This document shows, in pieces, positions 25,987-35,583 of a stretch of DNA of 64,000 nt. The stretch is from an uncultured Shewanella sp. (GTDB lineage: Bacteria; Pseudomonadota; Gammaproteobacteria; Enterobacterales; Shewanellaceae): the NCBI RefSeq assembly GCF_947501665.1, contig NZ_CANMWS010000010.1, positions 114,943 to 178,942 of the forward strand, in the 5' to 3' direction. Below the pieces are notes generated by a model. The model was given only the letters and a program-made list of their open reading frames with translations. It searched no databases and was not told the origin of the DNA. Every line of letters begins with the position of its first letter. Positions within the stretch are counted from its first letter, which is position 1. The position numbers and the translations under genes were made by a program.

Positions 25987-26370
25987 TTAAAGCTCCATTA
26001 TGCCATCCATTTCAACCAGTGAATCTTTTGGCAGTTGCTTGACACCAATGGCAGCGCGAGCGGGGAAAGGTTGTTTAAAATATTGCCCCATGATTTCGTT
26101 AACGGTAGCAAAATGACTTAAGTCAGTTAAAAAGATATTGAGTTTTACAATATCGCTCAGTTGACCACCAGCGGCTTGGCATACTGCAGTTAGGTTTTCA
26201 AACACTTGCACCACTTGAGGGGCAAATTCTTCACTGACCATTTGCATGGTGTCAGGCACGAGTGGGATCTGCCCCGATAAATACACAGTACTGCCCACTT
26301 TGACGGCTTGAGAATAGGTGCCAATTGCTTGAGGGGCTTTATCCGTTGCAATAATAGTTTTTTCTGCCAT
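25987..26370 (-). CDS. ridA: RidA family reactive intermediate deaminase
   Basis: 127 aa YjgF/YER057c/UK114 protein that hydrolyses reactive enamine/imine intermediates such as 2-aminoacrylate. Signature elements: [15 protein letters not shown] at the N-terminus, [23 protein letters not shown], and a C-terminal [20 protein letters not shown] carrying the conserved arginine. ATG 26370 (MAEKTII) is the family start and follows AGAGAACG. It lies 22 bp after spoT in the same transcription unit. Confidence 0.95.
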   Translation of the reverse strand: MAEKTIIATDKAPQAIGTYSQAVKVGSTVYLSGQIPLVPDTMQMVSEEFAPQVVQVFENLTAVCQAAGGQLSDIVKLNIFLTDLSHFATVNEIMGQYFKQPFPARAAIGVKQLPKDSLVEMDGIMEL

Positions 26371-26392
26371 GACGTTCTCTCTAAAAAGTTGA

Positions 26393-28498
26393 TTATCGAT
26401 TTCGTGAAGTACGCAAAACTTCAGGGAGCACCCGAATTCTGCGCATGACATTTGCTAAATGAATACGATCTTTCACTGAAACACGTAAATTAATTAAAAA
26501 TACGCGACCATCCCGCTCTTCAGTGCTGAGATTATGAATGTTCGACCCTTCAGCGGCAACAATCGAGGTGATTTTGGCTAACGCACCTTGATGATTAACA
26601 ATTTCAATACGCAGATTAGCTTGGTATTCTTCACCGTCACCAGTATCCCATTCAACCGCAATGTATTTATTGGGTTCGTCCTGATAACCGCGAATATTGG
26701 CACAGCTTTCCATGTGGATGACGAGCCCTTTTCCTGGGCTGACATGGGCAATGACCGCATCACCGGGAATAGGGCGGCAACAGTTGGCAAACGTCACCAG
26801 CATGCCTTCGGCGCCGCGAATAGACATAGTATGGGTATCTTTGTCTTTTGCATCTTCGATGTGCGCGCCAATGAGACGTTGGGCAATCACAATGCTCATG
26901 GCATTACCTAAACCGATATCGGCGAGTAGTGTCTCTAGAGACTCATGTTTGGTATCGGTGAGCACTTGATCTATTTGCTCTTGAGGAATGCAATCTAGGC
27001 TATGCTCACCCAGTGCGTGATTGAGTAAACGCTTGCCTAAGGTCACCGCATCATCGGCTTTGAGGTTTTTCAATAAATGACGAATTTTAGCGCGGGCTTT
27101 ACCTGTGACGACAAAATTAAGCCAAGCGGCGTTGGGTCTGACCCCTTTTGCCGTAATGATCTCGACGGTTTGCCCTGAAATAAGTGGCTGACTTAATGGA
27201 TAAGCTTGGCGGTTGACGCGAGCGCCAACACAGGTATTGCCCACATCGGTATGTACTTCATAGGCAAAATCGACAGCGGTGGCACCAACAGGCAGTTCTA
27301 AAATACGGCCTTCAGGGGTGAAGACATAAATTTCTTCAGGAAAGAGTTCTGTTTTAACGTTTTCAACAAATTCAAATGACGTGCTGGCACTTTGTTGTAG
27401 TTCTAATAAGCTTTGCATCCACTTACGAGCACGAAGCTGGGTTGTCGTGCCTTGCTCTTGAGCGCCACCTTTTTTATAAAGCCAGTGTGCTGCCACCCCT
27501 TTATCGGCCATTTGGTCCATATCTTCGGTACGAATTTGTATTTCAACAGGTACGCCTAATGGACCAAAAAGTGAGGTATGTAATGACTGGTAACCGTTGG
27601 CTTTAGGAATGGCAATATAATCTTTAAAACGGCCGGGCCTAGGTTTATATAAGCCATGCATAGCGCCCATCACGCGATAGCAAGTATCGATGGAATCTAC
27701 AATAATACGAAAAGCATAAATATCCATGACCTCTTGGAATTGTAGCTCTTTGTTTTTCATTTTATTGTAGATGGAATAGAGGTTTTTCTCGCGGCCTTTG
27801 ACTTTACCAATAAGTTGCGTGTCTTCTAAGCGAGTACCAATGGCTCCTTCAATGCTAGCAATGAGCTCATTGCGATTGCCCCTTGCCGCTTTAACGACTT
27901 CTTTGAGTACGCGATGGCGCATGGGGTAATAAGCTTGAAAGCCTAAATCTTCCAATTCAGTCTTGATATTGTGAATACCGAGACGGTTGGCGATGGGGGC
28001 GTAAATCTCTAAGGTTTCGCGAGCAATTCGGCGTCGCTTATCGGGACGTAAGGCCCCTAAGGTGCGCATATTGTGCGTTCTATCGGCGAGCTTAATCAGA
28101 ATGACACGAATATCTTGTGTCATGGCCATCATCATTTTGCGAAAGTTTTCGGCTTGAGCCTCTTTCTTATCGCGAAATTTAAGCTTATCGAGTTTCGATA
28201 CTCCTTCGACTAATTCAGCAACGGCGTCACCAAAAAGCTCAGCGAGTTCTTCTCGCGTAACAGGTGTGTCTTCAATGGTATCGTGGAGTAAAGCGGCCAT
28301 CAGCGTCTCATGATCGAGACGCATCTCAGCCAGTATGCGGGCAACCGCAACGGGATGGGTAATATAAGGTTCGCCACTCGTGCGCATCTGACCTTCATGG
28401 GCAGCATGTGCTACCTTGTAGGCCTTTATGAGTAATTCTAGCTGCTCTTGCTCTAAATAAGCGGAAGCAGACTCCCTAAGACCTTCAAACAGATACAA
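26393..28498 (-). CDS. spoT: Bifunctional (p)ppGpp synthetase/hydrolase SpoT
   Basis: 701 aa stringent-response enzyme that makes and degrades (p)ppGpp. Domains in order: HD hydrolase (HDTIED near residue 71 and the conserved [11 protein letters not shown]), synthetase ([27 protein letters not shown]), TGS ([15 protein letters not shown]), helical/zinc-finger region ([10 protein letters not shown]) and C-terminal ACT/RRM domain. The start is TTG at 28498, giving MYLFEGL as in E. coli SpoT. It lies between rpoZ and ridA. Confidence 0.98.
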   Translation of the reverse strand: MYLFEGLRESASAYLEQEQLELLIKAYKVAHAAHEGQMRTSGEPYITHPVAVARILAEMRLDHETLMAALLHDTIEDTPVTREELAELFGDAVAELVEGVSKLDKLKFRDKKEAQAENFRKMMMAMTQDIRVILIKLADRTHNMRTLGALRPDKRRRIARETLEIYAPIANRLGIHNIKTELEDLGFQAYYPMRHRVLKEVVKAARGNRNELIASIEGAIGTRLEDTQLIGKVKGREKNLYSIYNKMKNKELQFQEVMDIYAFRIIVDSIDTCYRVMGAMHGLYKPRPGRFKDYIAIPKANGYQSLHTSLFGPLGVPVEIQIRTEDMDQMADKGVAAHWLYKKGGAQEQGTTTQLRARKWMQSLLELQQSASTSFEFVENVKTELFPEEIYVFTPEGRILELPVGATAVDFAYEVHTDVGNTCVGARVNRQAYPLSQPLISGQTVEIITAKGVRPNAAWLNFVVTGKARAKIRHLLKNLKADDAVTLGKRLLNHALGEHSLDCIPQEQIDQVLTDTKHESLETLLADIGLGNAMSIVIAQRLIGAHIEDAKDKDTHTMSIRGAEGMLVTFANCCRPIPGDAVIAHVSPGKGLVIHMESCANIRGYQDEPNKYIAVEWDTGDGEEYQANLRIEIVNHQGALAKITSIVAAEGSNIHNLSTEERDGRVFLINLRVSVKDRIHLANVMRRIRVLPEVLRTSRNR

Positions 28499-28511
28499 GT
28501 GGCACTACTCC

Positions 28512-28796
28512 TTATATGATATGGCTACGACCTTCAGCAATGGCAGCCACAGCAGCAATTTCAGCCGCTTCACGTTCACGAACGGTTTGGCGTTCAGCAG
28601 CATCCAATGTATCTGCTGTAACAAGGCCTAATTCGATTTCACGTAAAGCAATAACCGTAGGCTTATCGTTCTCTTCATCAACCATAGGGTCTTTACCCTG
28701 AACGGCGATTTGGCGAGCACGACGCGCTGCAACTAGGATCATGTCAAAACGGTTGCCGATTTGTTCTACGGCGTCTTCTACAGTTACGCGAGCCAT
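28512..28796 (-). CDS. rpoZ: RNA polymerase omega subunit
   Basis: 94 aa omega subunit, which helps assemble beta-prime into RNA polymerase and binds ppGpp. It shows the conserved [19 protein letters not shown] start, the [14 protein letters not shown] segment, and [13 protein letters not shown]. The open frame extends upstream over gmk's end, but the family start is ATG 28796. It lies 61 bp after gmk and 13 bp before spoT, the classical order. Confidence 0.97.
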   Translation of the reverse strand: MARVTVEDAVEQIGNRFDMILVAARRARQIAVQGKDPMVDEENDKPTVIALREIELGLVTADTLDAAERQTVREREAAEIAAVAAIAEGRSHII

Positions 28797-28857
28797 GTGA
28801 TGAAACTCCAATGTGTTATCGATTGAAAAAATGACGCAGAATTGTACACTATGCGAG

Positions 28858-29481
28858 CTACTCTGCCAACAGATCTTTAAGCATACCATCATGTGCATGA
28901 ATTTGGCTAGTCGCCGTAAGCCTTTGGCTGTGAATAATGGCCAATAAATCCTGTTGTGCGGTAATAAAGTTGTCATTGATGATGACATAATCATATTCAT
29001 CATAATGGGACATTTCTGATACGGCTTGTGCCATGCGACTGCTAATGACCTCAGCGCTATCCTGTCCACGTCCGGTTAAGCGGCGTTCGAGTTCGCTTTT
29101 TGATGGGGGTAAGATGAACACGCCAATGGCGTCGGGCATGATTTTTTTGACTTGTTGTGCCCCTTGCCAATCAATATCTAAAAAGACATCAATACCTTGA
29201 TTTAATGTATTTTCAATTGCAATCCTAGACGTCCCGTAAAAATTGCCGAACACTTCAGCCCATTCAAAAAAGGCGCCTTCTTCGATCAGTGACTTAAAAT
29301 CATCAGGGGCTACAAAATGATAGTGCGTGCCATCCACTTCACCTTGCCGAGGTTGGCGGGTGGTGTGAGACACTGAGACCTGCATATCGGTTGGCTGATT
29401 TTCCAGTAAAGCAGAGATAAGCGATGATTTACCTGCGCCACTGGGGGCTGAGACAATAAATAAATTTCCGCGAGCGGTCAT
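28858..29481 (-). CDS. gmk: Guanylate kinase
   Basis: Phosphorylates GMP to GDP with ATP. 207 aa. P-loop [16 protein letters not shown] at the N-terminus, the GMP-binding [21 protein letters not shown] segment, [14 protein letters not shown], and the [14 protein letters not shown] lid region. First gene of the leftward gmk-rpoZ-spoT-ridA cluster. Confidence 0.97.
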   Translation of the reverse strand: MTARGNLFIVSAPSGAGKSSLISALLENQPTDMQVSVSHTTRQPRQGEVDGTHYHFVAPDDFKSLIEEGAFFEWAEVFGNFYGTSRIAIENTLNQGIDVFLDIDWQGAQQVKKIMPDAIGVFILPPSKSELERRLTGRGQDSAEVISSRMAQAVSEMSHYDEYDYVIINDNFITAQQDLLAIIHSQRLTATSQIHAHDGMLKDLLAE

Positions 29482-29786
29482 TGAAGAATACCTGATAATG
29501 AAAACCTGAATATGATCTGAGCAGTATAATATGGGTGAGACTTTGAATGCTATACCTACTTTTATGACACTGTTTTTTTACTGTTAAAGCAGAAAACAGT
29601 TTGGTTACTAATTGTCGCTAACTTGTTACTGAAGCATTTTAAAATCGGACCATGCATAAACAGAGGTAAAACAATATGAATTTCTGGAGAAAAATAACGA
29701 TGGCACCTGACTTTTTGGGTTTTATTCGCTAGGCTATTTCCGCCGGAAGTGTATTTCCCCTGTTACGGAAGGAGCACTTCCGTATC
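29482..29786. other. Intergenic region upstream of gmk
   Basis: AT-rich noncoding DNA that should hold the gmk promoter. It includes a perfect 8-bp stem with 5-nt loop at about 29764-29784 (TACGGAAG / CTTCCGTA), directly before the MITE-like element. No gene seen. Confidence 0.5.
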
Positions 29787-30052
29787 TATACCCGTGATAC
29801 TTCAAGCTGCAGGATTCAGTTGGAATGAAAAGTCTTTTAGACAAGGCATTAAACATCGAGCCTAGTCATTCTAAGTTGATGTTGAATAACACAGTATAAA
29901 AGGCTTTTAAACCAGTCCTTTGGAAGTGTGTAAAATCACCTACTTCTGCGTTGTATTATCTTAAAAGGCCATAGCATTTCGGTAATAATACGCCTTGAAT
30001 TAGGCACTTTTACACACTCTGAAAACATGCATCTTGGAGTATCACGGGTATA
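29787..30052. repeat. MITE-like element, copy A (266 bp)
   Basis: Imperfect terminal inverted repeats of about 25 bp (starting TATACCCGTGATACT, two mismatches between ends) bound 266 bp with no coding capacity. A diverged copy in the opposite orientation lies at 45192-45559: the segments starting at about 29809, and GCCTAGTCATTCTAA at about 29859, both have counterparts there. It probably inserted at TA. No transposase is in the window. Confidence 0.75.
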
Positions 30053-30082
30053 TAATAATTAATAAGCCTATTTTTAGAGTGA

Positions 30083-31423
30083 GTGAATAACATTATGCAG
30101 TTTATCTCTCTTTGGTGTGTGAAAGGTTATGATAATGGTGTAAGAAGTGCAGTTATTACTGGGAGTATTTACTGTATTATTTTGTTGTTGAGTTTATTAT
30201 TAGGACCAACAGCTTGGTTATTTTTTTTCGGTGTTTTATTGACGCCTATTTTACTATTGACTCATCGGCGTCGTTTACGAGATAGCGATTATCCAGGGCA
30301 ATGGATTTGGCTTCCTTTATTGCCTTTTATTGGTGTCATCGCCACGCTTGTTACCAGTGACAATACGGTTTTATTGCTGGTTTTTATCAGTATAGCCGTT
30401 GGAATGATGTTATATTTCTCAAGCTTAAAAGCGAATAGAAAACGTGTGTATACTCAAGGGTATGCTGGGCGAAGTATTCAATTACATAGAGGAAACACGG
30501 GATTGAGTCAAAACCATAGAAGTAAAAAGCGCGTTGAGCCGACGCTTTCATCTGAGGTTAATCAGCCTTATCAAAGTGAGCAAAGTCAAGACAGCCCTTC
30601 TCATTCTTCTTCGCCGCAAGAGATAACAGCAACACAAGCGTTATCCATTCCTTCTGATGACATTAATTCAGCGAAAATAACGGAGCCTGTAGAATCTTCG
30701 CTTTTGCAACAGTCTGCCATAGAAAACCATGATGCCGCGGATCAAGGTGAAACATCAGCAGCAAATCAATGTTTCAATTCTGATGGACATGAGCAACGAG
30801 AGAGTTGTACACCTGCTGATGAAAGTGCCACTCAACAGACAAAGTGGTCTCGTAAATGGCCATTTATTAGTCAAGATTTACTCAGTAGGCTGAGAGTTAA
30901 CCTCAATGAAATTAAAGATAAAATTCAAAAAAGCGATCGAAAAGTCATCATTTATGCGTCAAGCGTATTTGTATTGGCTTTGATGCTTGTATTCTGGTTA
31001 AGTATTAATCGTGATGGCAGTGCAGAGCTCACGCAAGCCAGTGCGTCATTGCCTGAGCCATTGGTTGAGCGTCATGAAGCGAAGTTACCAGACGGTTTTA
31101 GTTTAGTTTTTGAAAATAATATTCTTATTATGCGCTGGTTAGGTGAAGTACAAGATCCACAAGAATTATGGTCATTGGCGCAAGCGAAAGGGGATAAAAC
31201 CTGTGCTGAACTCACTTTTAATAATGGGGTTAAGTATCGGCCTTTAAGTGTGGTTATTAAGCCCGATACCGCCATAGAAGCGCGTTTTTCCCCGTTAGAT
31301 AATGCAGCCATTATTACCGATGTCGCAAAGCGCGGGAGCGTCAGTTTATGTGGTTATCAATTCAGTTTAAAAGGCAGTTTAGCCGTACTGGGAAAAAATC
31401 CAATCTTTGGGGACTATTTATAA
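30083..31423 (+). CDS. Membrane protein with DUF805-like N-terminus and periplasmic C-terminal domain
   Basis: About 446 aa. The first 120 residues hold four hydrophobic segments and HRRRLRDSDYPGQW, which resembles the arginine motif of DUF805 proteins. A long polar, Ser/Gln-rich linker (about 150-270) follows, then one membrane segment (VIIYASSVFVLALMLVFWL), and a C-terminal domain of about 110 residues with two cysteines (KTCAEL and SLCGYQF). The start is GTG 30083 or ATG 30095; GAGTGA fits the latter. Function unknown. Confidence 0.65.
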   Translation: MNNIMQFISLWCVKGYDNGVRSAVITGSIYCIILLLSLLLGPTAWLFFFGVLLTPILLLTHRRRLRDSDYPGQWIWLPLLPFIGVIATLVTSDNTVLLLVFISIAVGMMLYFSSLKANRKRVYTQGYAGRSIQLHRGNTGLSQNHRSKKRVEPTLSSEVNQPYQSEQSQDSPSHSSSPQEITATQALSIPSDDINSAKITEPVESSLLQQSAIENHDAADQGETSAANQCFNSDGHEQRESCTPADESATQQTKWSRKWPFISQDLLSRLRVNLNEIKDKIQKSDRKVIIYASSVFVLALMLVFWLSINRDGSAELTQASASLPEPLVERHEAKLPDGFSLVFENNILIMRWLGEVQDPQELWSLAQAKGDKTCAELTFNNGVKYRPLSVVIKPDTAIEARFSPLDNAAIITDVAKRGSVSLCGYQFSLKGSLAVLGKNPIFGDYL

Positions 31424-31442
31424 AAAGGTGAGTCTGTCTTAG

Positions 31443-31466
31443 CAATAACAATAACAATAACAATAA
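31443..31466 (+). repeat. Hexanucleotide microsatellite (CAATAA)x4 in 5' leader
   Basis: Four exact tandem copies of CAATAA end 11 bp before the ATG of the phosphotransferase gene, just ahead of its AAGGA ribosome-binding site. Copy-number change would alter leader length but not reading frame. Confidence 0.8.
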
Positions 31467-31477
31467 CAAGGATAAGC

Positions 31478-32590
31478 ATGGATACGGGGGTGACCCATTT
31501 TATTAAGCAAGATGTGTTGCCTCATTTTGGCCTTCAGTGGTTAGAATGGGGCGATGAATTGACCTTGTCCCCATTGGGAAATGGGCATATCAATGACACT
31601 TTTTTGGTCAAATGGCCTCAAGGGGCAATGGTATTGCAAAGAATCAATACTCATGTGTTTACTTGTCCCAAAAGCGTGATGGATAATCTTCATCTTATTT
31701 ACCACAATTTAGTGGAGCAGCCCCAAGCGCATTCAAGTCTACACACTCGTTATCAGCTTAATGTTGCTCGTCCATTAATGACCCAATCTGAACAATCGAT
31801 GTTAGATTTGGAAGACAAGGGTGTTTGGCGTGGCATGGAATACTTAGAGAATAGTTACTGTATAGAAGAAGTGGAGACCCCTAAACAAGCGGAAATTGCA
31901 GCGCAAGCTTTTGCACATTTTAGCCGTCATTTAATGACGGTGACACCCAATAAGATGCAAGAGGTGATCCCTGATTTTCATCATTTAGCCTTGAGATTGG
32001 AGCAATTAACACAGACAGTTGAAGCTGATCCTTATAACAGACTGCAATATTGCCGACCTTGGGTTGAATTTGTTAAGGAGCAATCGGGTTTTGTTGATGA
32101 AGTGAATGCTGTTTTACCTACTTTGCCCCAACGAATTTGCCATAATGACACAAAAATTAATAATTTACTTTTTAATAAGCAAGATATGACAGCGATGGCG
32201 GTTATCGATCTTGATACGTGTATGTCAGGTTATTTGTTGTATGACTTTGGTGATATGGTGCGAGCCTTTTGCTCTACCGTACCAGAGGACTCCGCTGATC
32301 TTCATTTGTTAGATGTGAGTGAACCCATTTTTGCGGCGCTTTGTAAAGGTTACTTGTCAGAGTTAGGGGCCGATATTTCTGCAAGAGAAAAGCAAAGTCT
32401 ATGGCTGGGAGCGAGACTAATGTGTTTTATGCTGGGAGTGCGTTTTTTAACAGATTATCTAGTAGGCGATCGCTATTTTACCGTTCACCGTGCAGCACAT
32501 AACTTACAAAGAGCTGCCAATCAATTAACATTTTATAAGAAACTCCTTAAACAAGAAGCGCATTTTATTCGATATCTGTCTGATACGTAA
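31478..32590 (+). CDS. APH-family sugar/small-molecule kinase (NahK-like)
   Basis: 370 aa aminoglycoside-phosphotransferase-fold kinase. Nucleotide-binding N-lobe with GNGHINDTFLVKW and VLQRIN; catalytic loop ICHNDTKINNLLF (Asp and Asn) near residue 222; metal site VIDLDTCMSGYLLYDFGDMVR near residue 245. This resembles N-acetylhexosamine 1-kinase, where HGDTK.xN and DLDT.MPG occur, so a sugar kinase is plausible. ATG 31478 has AAGGA at good spacing. The substrate is not determined by the sequence. Confidence 0.78.
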   Translation: MDTGVTHFIKQDVLPHFGLQWLEWGDELTLSPLGNGHINDTFLVKWPQGAMVLQRINTHVFTCPKSVMDNLHLIYHNLVEQPQAHSSLHTRYQLNVARPLMTQSEQSMLDLEDKGVWRGMEYLENSYCIEEVETPKQAEIAAQAFAHFSRHLMTVTPNKMQEVIPDFHHLALRLEQLTQTVEADPYNRLQYCRPWVEFVKEQSGFVDEVNAVLPTLPQRICHNDTKINNLLFNKQDMTAMAVIDLDTCMSGYLLYDFGDMVRAFCSTVPEDSADLHLLDVSEPIFAALCKGYLSELGADISAREKQSLWLGARLMCFMLGVRFLTDYLVGDRYFTVHRAAHNLQRAANQLTFYKKLLKQEAHFIRYLSDT

Positions 32591-32647
32591 ATGCTGGGAT
32601 TGATCTTATCACTTTCATCGGAGTAGCATGATGGCTCTACATGAATT

Positions 32648-33478
32648 GTGGGCGGTGATATGAATAACTTTAATCAGAGTAGTCATGACTATCAATTAAA
32701 TGCAATTGGGCAGCAGCGTGCTTTTGATAAGACATTTTCTTTACTTAAACAGAAAGTCACATTACATTCATCTGTGATGGATCTTGGCTGTGGTCCTGGC
32801 ACTTTTACTCGCCAACTGGCGGATATGACGAATGCAAGTGTCATCGGACTCGATATTTCTTCTAAAATGATTGAAAAAGCCAATCAAACTCACCAAAAAT
32901 CGAATTTATCGTTTAAGCAGCAAGATATAGAAACACTGGATCTTCATCATCAGTACGATGTTATTTTCGCCAATTCATCGCTTTACTACATTAGAAATCG
33001 TATCACGAGTTATGAAAAAATTGCCGCCGCATTAACCGAAAAAGGGGCCTTTATTGCACAAATGGCCTATGGTCCTGATTTCACTTCATGTTTTGCTAAA
33101 GCCTTAAACGGTGTACTCATGACCCATAAGGAGATAAGGCAGGTAATGAGGCATTATCAAGCCGATATCTTTTTTTATAATGATGAAACGCAATTAACAA
33201 GAGATTTTTTATTGGCCGGACTGAATCTCGTGTCATTGGAGGCTGAAAACCAAGCGTTAATATTGAGTGTCGATGAGACAATGCAGCAATATGATTCCAA
33301 TGTTTTTTTAAGTATTTTAAATCCCCTAAATTATACCGATCCGAGTTTGATTACCGCAGATTTTTGTCAGCAATTTCGCTCATTGATGCGTACTGAATTT
33401 GAAAAAATGACCGATGAAGCAGGCAAGTTGACTGTGGTGTATCCCAGAATGTATATCGTAGCAGAAAGAATGGGTTAA
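32648..33478 (+). CDS. Class I SAM-dependent methyltransferase
   Basis: About 272-276 aa. SAM-binding motif I is SVMDLGCGPGTFTRQL, motif II acidic residue in VIGLDIS, and a motif III/IV region KQQDIETLDLHHQYDVIFANSSLYYI. The last is like trans-aconitate or ubiquinone-type small-molecule methyltransferases. Start is GTG 32648 or ATG 32660 (MNNFNQ). It is followed 9 bp later by a lipoprotein gene. Substrate unknown. Confidence 0.82.
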   Translation: MGGDMNNFNQSSHDYQLNAIGQQRAFDKTFSLLKQKVTLHSSVMDLGCGPGTFTRQLADMTNASVIGLDISSKMIEKANQTHQKSNLSFKQQDIETLDLHHQYDVIFANSSLYYIRNRITSYEKIAAALTEKGAFIAQMAYGPDFTSCFAKALNGVLMTHKEIRQVMRHYQADIFFYNDETQLTRDFLLAGLNLVSLEAENQALILSVDETMQQYDSNVFLSILNPLNYTDPSLITADFCQQFRSLMRTEFEKMTDEAGKLTVVYPRMYIVAERMG

Positions 33479-33487
33479 AAAGGAAAA

Positions 33488-33826
33488 ATGATCACAGTGA
33501 AAACCTGCCAGTCTTTATCAATATTGCGCTTGCCAAGTATGGCGTTGACCACTTTATTCTTACTTGCGGGATGTGCATCGGATCCCCATGAGGCTGACGC
33601 GCCCAAGCTTGGCTCCGGTGCCAGTTTTATGCAAATTGCTTGTATCGATTTTACCGATACGGATAAAGCGAAAATAGAAGCCGATCTGCAAAAGTATCAA
33701 AATTGGACCCAAATTTATGCTGTCGACGATGTGACCTTAAATGATGCCATACCGAAAGATGCCAATTTGAACAGTCTTCCATCTCAAGGTATGGTTTGCT
33801 TTGAAAAGCCGGAGGAAGTTGATTAG
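33488..33826 (+). CDS. Small lipoprotein of unknown function
   Basis: 112 aa with a signal peptide ending in the lipobox LLAGC (cysteine about residue 29). The mature part is about 84 aa, acidic, with two further cysteines (QIACIDF and MVCFEK). It begins nine bases after the methyltransferase stop, so it is probably co-transcribed. Family not recognised. Confidence 0.68.
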   Translation: MITVKTCQSLSILRLPSMALTTLFLLAGCASDPHEADAPKLGSGASFMQIACIDFTDTDKAKIEADLQKYQNWTQIYAVDDVTLNDAIPKDANLNSLPSQGMVCFEKPEEVD

Positions 33827-33855
33827 TGGCTTAACAAGGAAGAACCACTGAATAT

Positions 33856-34800
33856 TCAAACAAATTGAATATGAGAATTGTGTTGAAGCGCCACCTTTTG
33901 ATTTATCTCATCGGCAAAAGGTTGTGATAGTTGATTGTCTTTAGCGTACCAATTAATCATTTGTGTAGCATGGGTTCCCCAGTGATTTTCTAAATCAGTT
34001 CTTGGCATCAGAGGCATAATGGTTTGTCGTAGTGCGATATCTTGATCGCCAACAAAATCAAATATTTTCATTTGATTAGCGACCCACTCTTGCACAAGTT
34101 TAGGTTCTTGACTGAACTTTATGAGTGTTTCAGGCGATAGAAGATTGAAGTTTAATCTATCTAAATTACCTGAGCGAATGCCTGTTGCTTTAAAATCAGA
34201 TGCTGTGACTGTTTGTGGGGTTAATTTTTTATTTGGATCTCTTTGAACATATTCAATATGTTTTATGGCATCTTCTGGTGGAAGCTTGCTTAAGTCTTTC
34301 GATAAAAATTTGGCGCCATTGGTCAGTGGCTGTTTTTTTATCTCTTCCATTTCCGTTTGATAATTACCAAGTGAAAATGTGCTATTAAATAGATTTTGTT
34401 TTTCATTATCGATGAGTTTGATGTTGAGTTCAAAGACGTCAGAGTCAATAATGGGGAGTTCTTGTTGTAATAGCTTCCGATCAAAATGACAGCTGACTTC
34501 CAGATTGTCTCGGTATTTTGGCTGCAATGCGTTTCTAAGTGTGGTTAATGCGTCAATTTTTTCAAGTAACTGCTTGCTGGTCAATGGTGTACCACTATCA
34601 TGAGTCAATGTATACAATGACTCAAAAGCTTTATCTATATGCGTAATTTCTAACCAATCTGTGATTTTAGCAAATATTGTTCTCGCAGCTTTTGCCTCAT
34701 CTAGCGACGTAGCCTGACTTATTTTACTTAAGCTGTCCTCATCAATATTAGCGTTAAAAGCATTCCAATCATGTGTTTTAATCGTAAGTGCATCTGTCAT
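33856..34800 (-). CDS. Putative type III effector with STE-like N-terminal domain
   Basis: 314 aa soluble protein without signal peptide. Residues about 42-105 (IFAKITDWLEITHIDKAFESL, then LLEKIDALTTLRN and KYRDNLEVS) follow the pattern of the SPI-2 effector translocation domain: a WEK..FF-like helix, a TH..KA helix, a helix with spaced leucines, and a short strand. The two proteins at 5.9-9.4 kb have the same pattern. The remaining 200 residues match no family I know. A chaperone-like gene lies about 300 bp away on the other strand. Its effector role is inferred from pattern and neighbour. Confidence 0.5.
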   Translation of the reverse strand: MTDALTIKTHDWNAFNANIDEDSLSKISQATSLDEAKAARTIFAKITDWLEITHIDKAFESLYTLTHDSGTPLTSKQLLEKIDALTTLRNALQPKYRDNLEVSCHFDRKLLQQELPIIDSDVFELNIKLIDNEKQNLFNSTFSLGNYQTEMEEIKKQPLTNGAKFLSKDLSKLPPEDAIKHIEYVQRDPNKKLTPQTVTASDFKATGIRSGNLDRLNFNLLSPETLIKFSQEPKLVQEWVANQMKIFDFVGDQDIALRQTIMPLMPRTDLENHWGTHATQMINWYAKDNQLSQPFADEINQKVALQHNSHIQFV

Positions 34801-34965
34801 GTCTAAGAACCTTCATTGAATGAGTGACAGTATTGTTACTCTCAGTTATTTTGATGGCTATCAAAAAAAGCCCTTTTTATCATTTTTGTGTCTTTGTTTT
34901 GAGAATACTGTTTTACAGAGCGAATAGATTAATGTGGTTTGCTGCTCTTATTGTTAATAATTCCT

Positions 34966-34992
34966 CTCGACTAAAGTCGAGTGTGTTTTTTA
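34966..34992 (+). terminator. Rightward Rho-independent terminator without an upstream gene
   Basis: CTCGACT-AA-AGTCGAG stem followed by TGTGTTTTTT. It lies in the gap 34801-35100 between divergent genes, pointing toward the chaperone-like gene. It has no rightward gene before it, so it may end a short leader or small RNA. The rest of the gap shows nothing else I can name. Confidence 0.65.
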
Positions 34993-35100
34993 GAAGTTTG
35001 TGATTAATCTGATAGCCCTATGTGGTCGTTTTTGCAACAATAACACTATCGTAAAAGGTGGGGTTGATCGCTAAACAAGGGTATATGAACAGGTTAATGC

Positions 35101-35568
35101 ATGATAGATTTTAGAGATAAATGGTTAAAAGGGCTTAAAATTAGCGGAACTGATCAATTTTTCACGTTTGATGAAAAGGGGATTTGTCAGCTGGCGCTCA
35201 ATGATGACATGCTTATTACGCTATTTAAACCTGAAGCGGGTTATCAAGTCACGATTTTTGGCCAATTTCATGTGGGAGAGCTGTCACCTTCTATGCAACA
35301 AAGTATGCTTATTGCCAATAGAAATAACGCAATTAATTCGACACCTATTATTTCACTGTCTGAAAATGCGAATGCGTTAGAAGTACACCTAGTACTCAAT
35401 CAGCAAGAACTCAAACTCAAGCCCATTGTGAGTCTTGAAAAAGTCATTAAGTCGCTTAAGCACTGGCGAGAACAGATTCAAAATGAAGTTGGGACACCAC
35501 AGCGTCTTCAGCAAAATCAAGTCAATAAAAAACAGCAATCCACATCGAATCATATCCACTTTATTTAA
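35101..35568 (+). CDS. CesT/Tir-type class I type III secretion chaperone-like protein
   Basis: 155 aa, acidic to neutral, no signal peptide. The order of features matches class I T3SS chaperones: an N-terminal amphipathic helix, FTFDEKGICQLALNDDMLITLF (strands beginning after the first helix), YQVTIFGQFHVGEL, a helix MQQSMLIANRNNAIN, strands TPIISLSENANALEVHLVL, and a final helix IVSLEKVIKSLKHWREQI. Such dimers hold effectors or translocators ready for export. ATG 35101 follows AGG. A small gene follows 15 bp later, a likely cargo or partner, and an effector-like gene is divergent. Confidence 0.6.
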   Translation: MIDFRDKWLKGLKISGTDQFFTFDEKGICQLALNDDMLITLFKPEAGYQVTIFGQFHVGELSPSMQQSMLIANRNNAINSTPIISLSENANALEVHLVLNQQELKLKPIVSLEKVIKSLKHWREQIQNEVGTPQRLQQNQVNKKQQSTSNHIHFI

Positions 35569-35583
35569 TTAAGAGAGAGTATT

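Noticed and set aside
28797..29069. N-terminal extension of the rpoZ frame into gmk
   Set aside because: RpoZ starts at the conserved MARVTVED; the extension is antisense-free overlap of gmk coding DNA in another frame.
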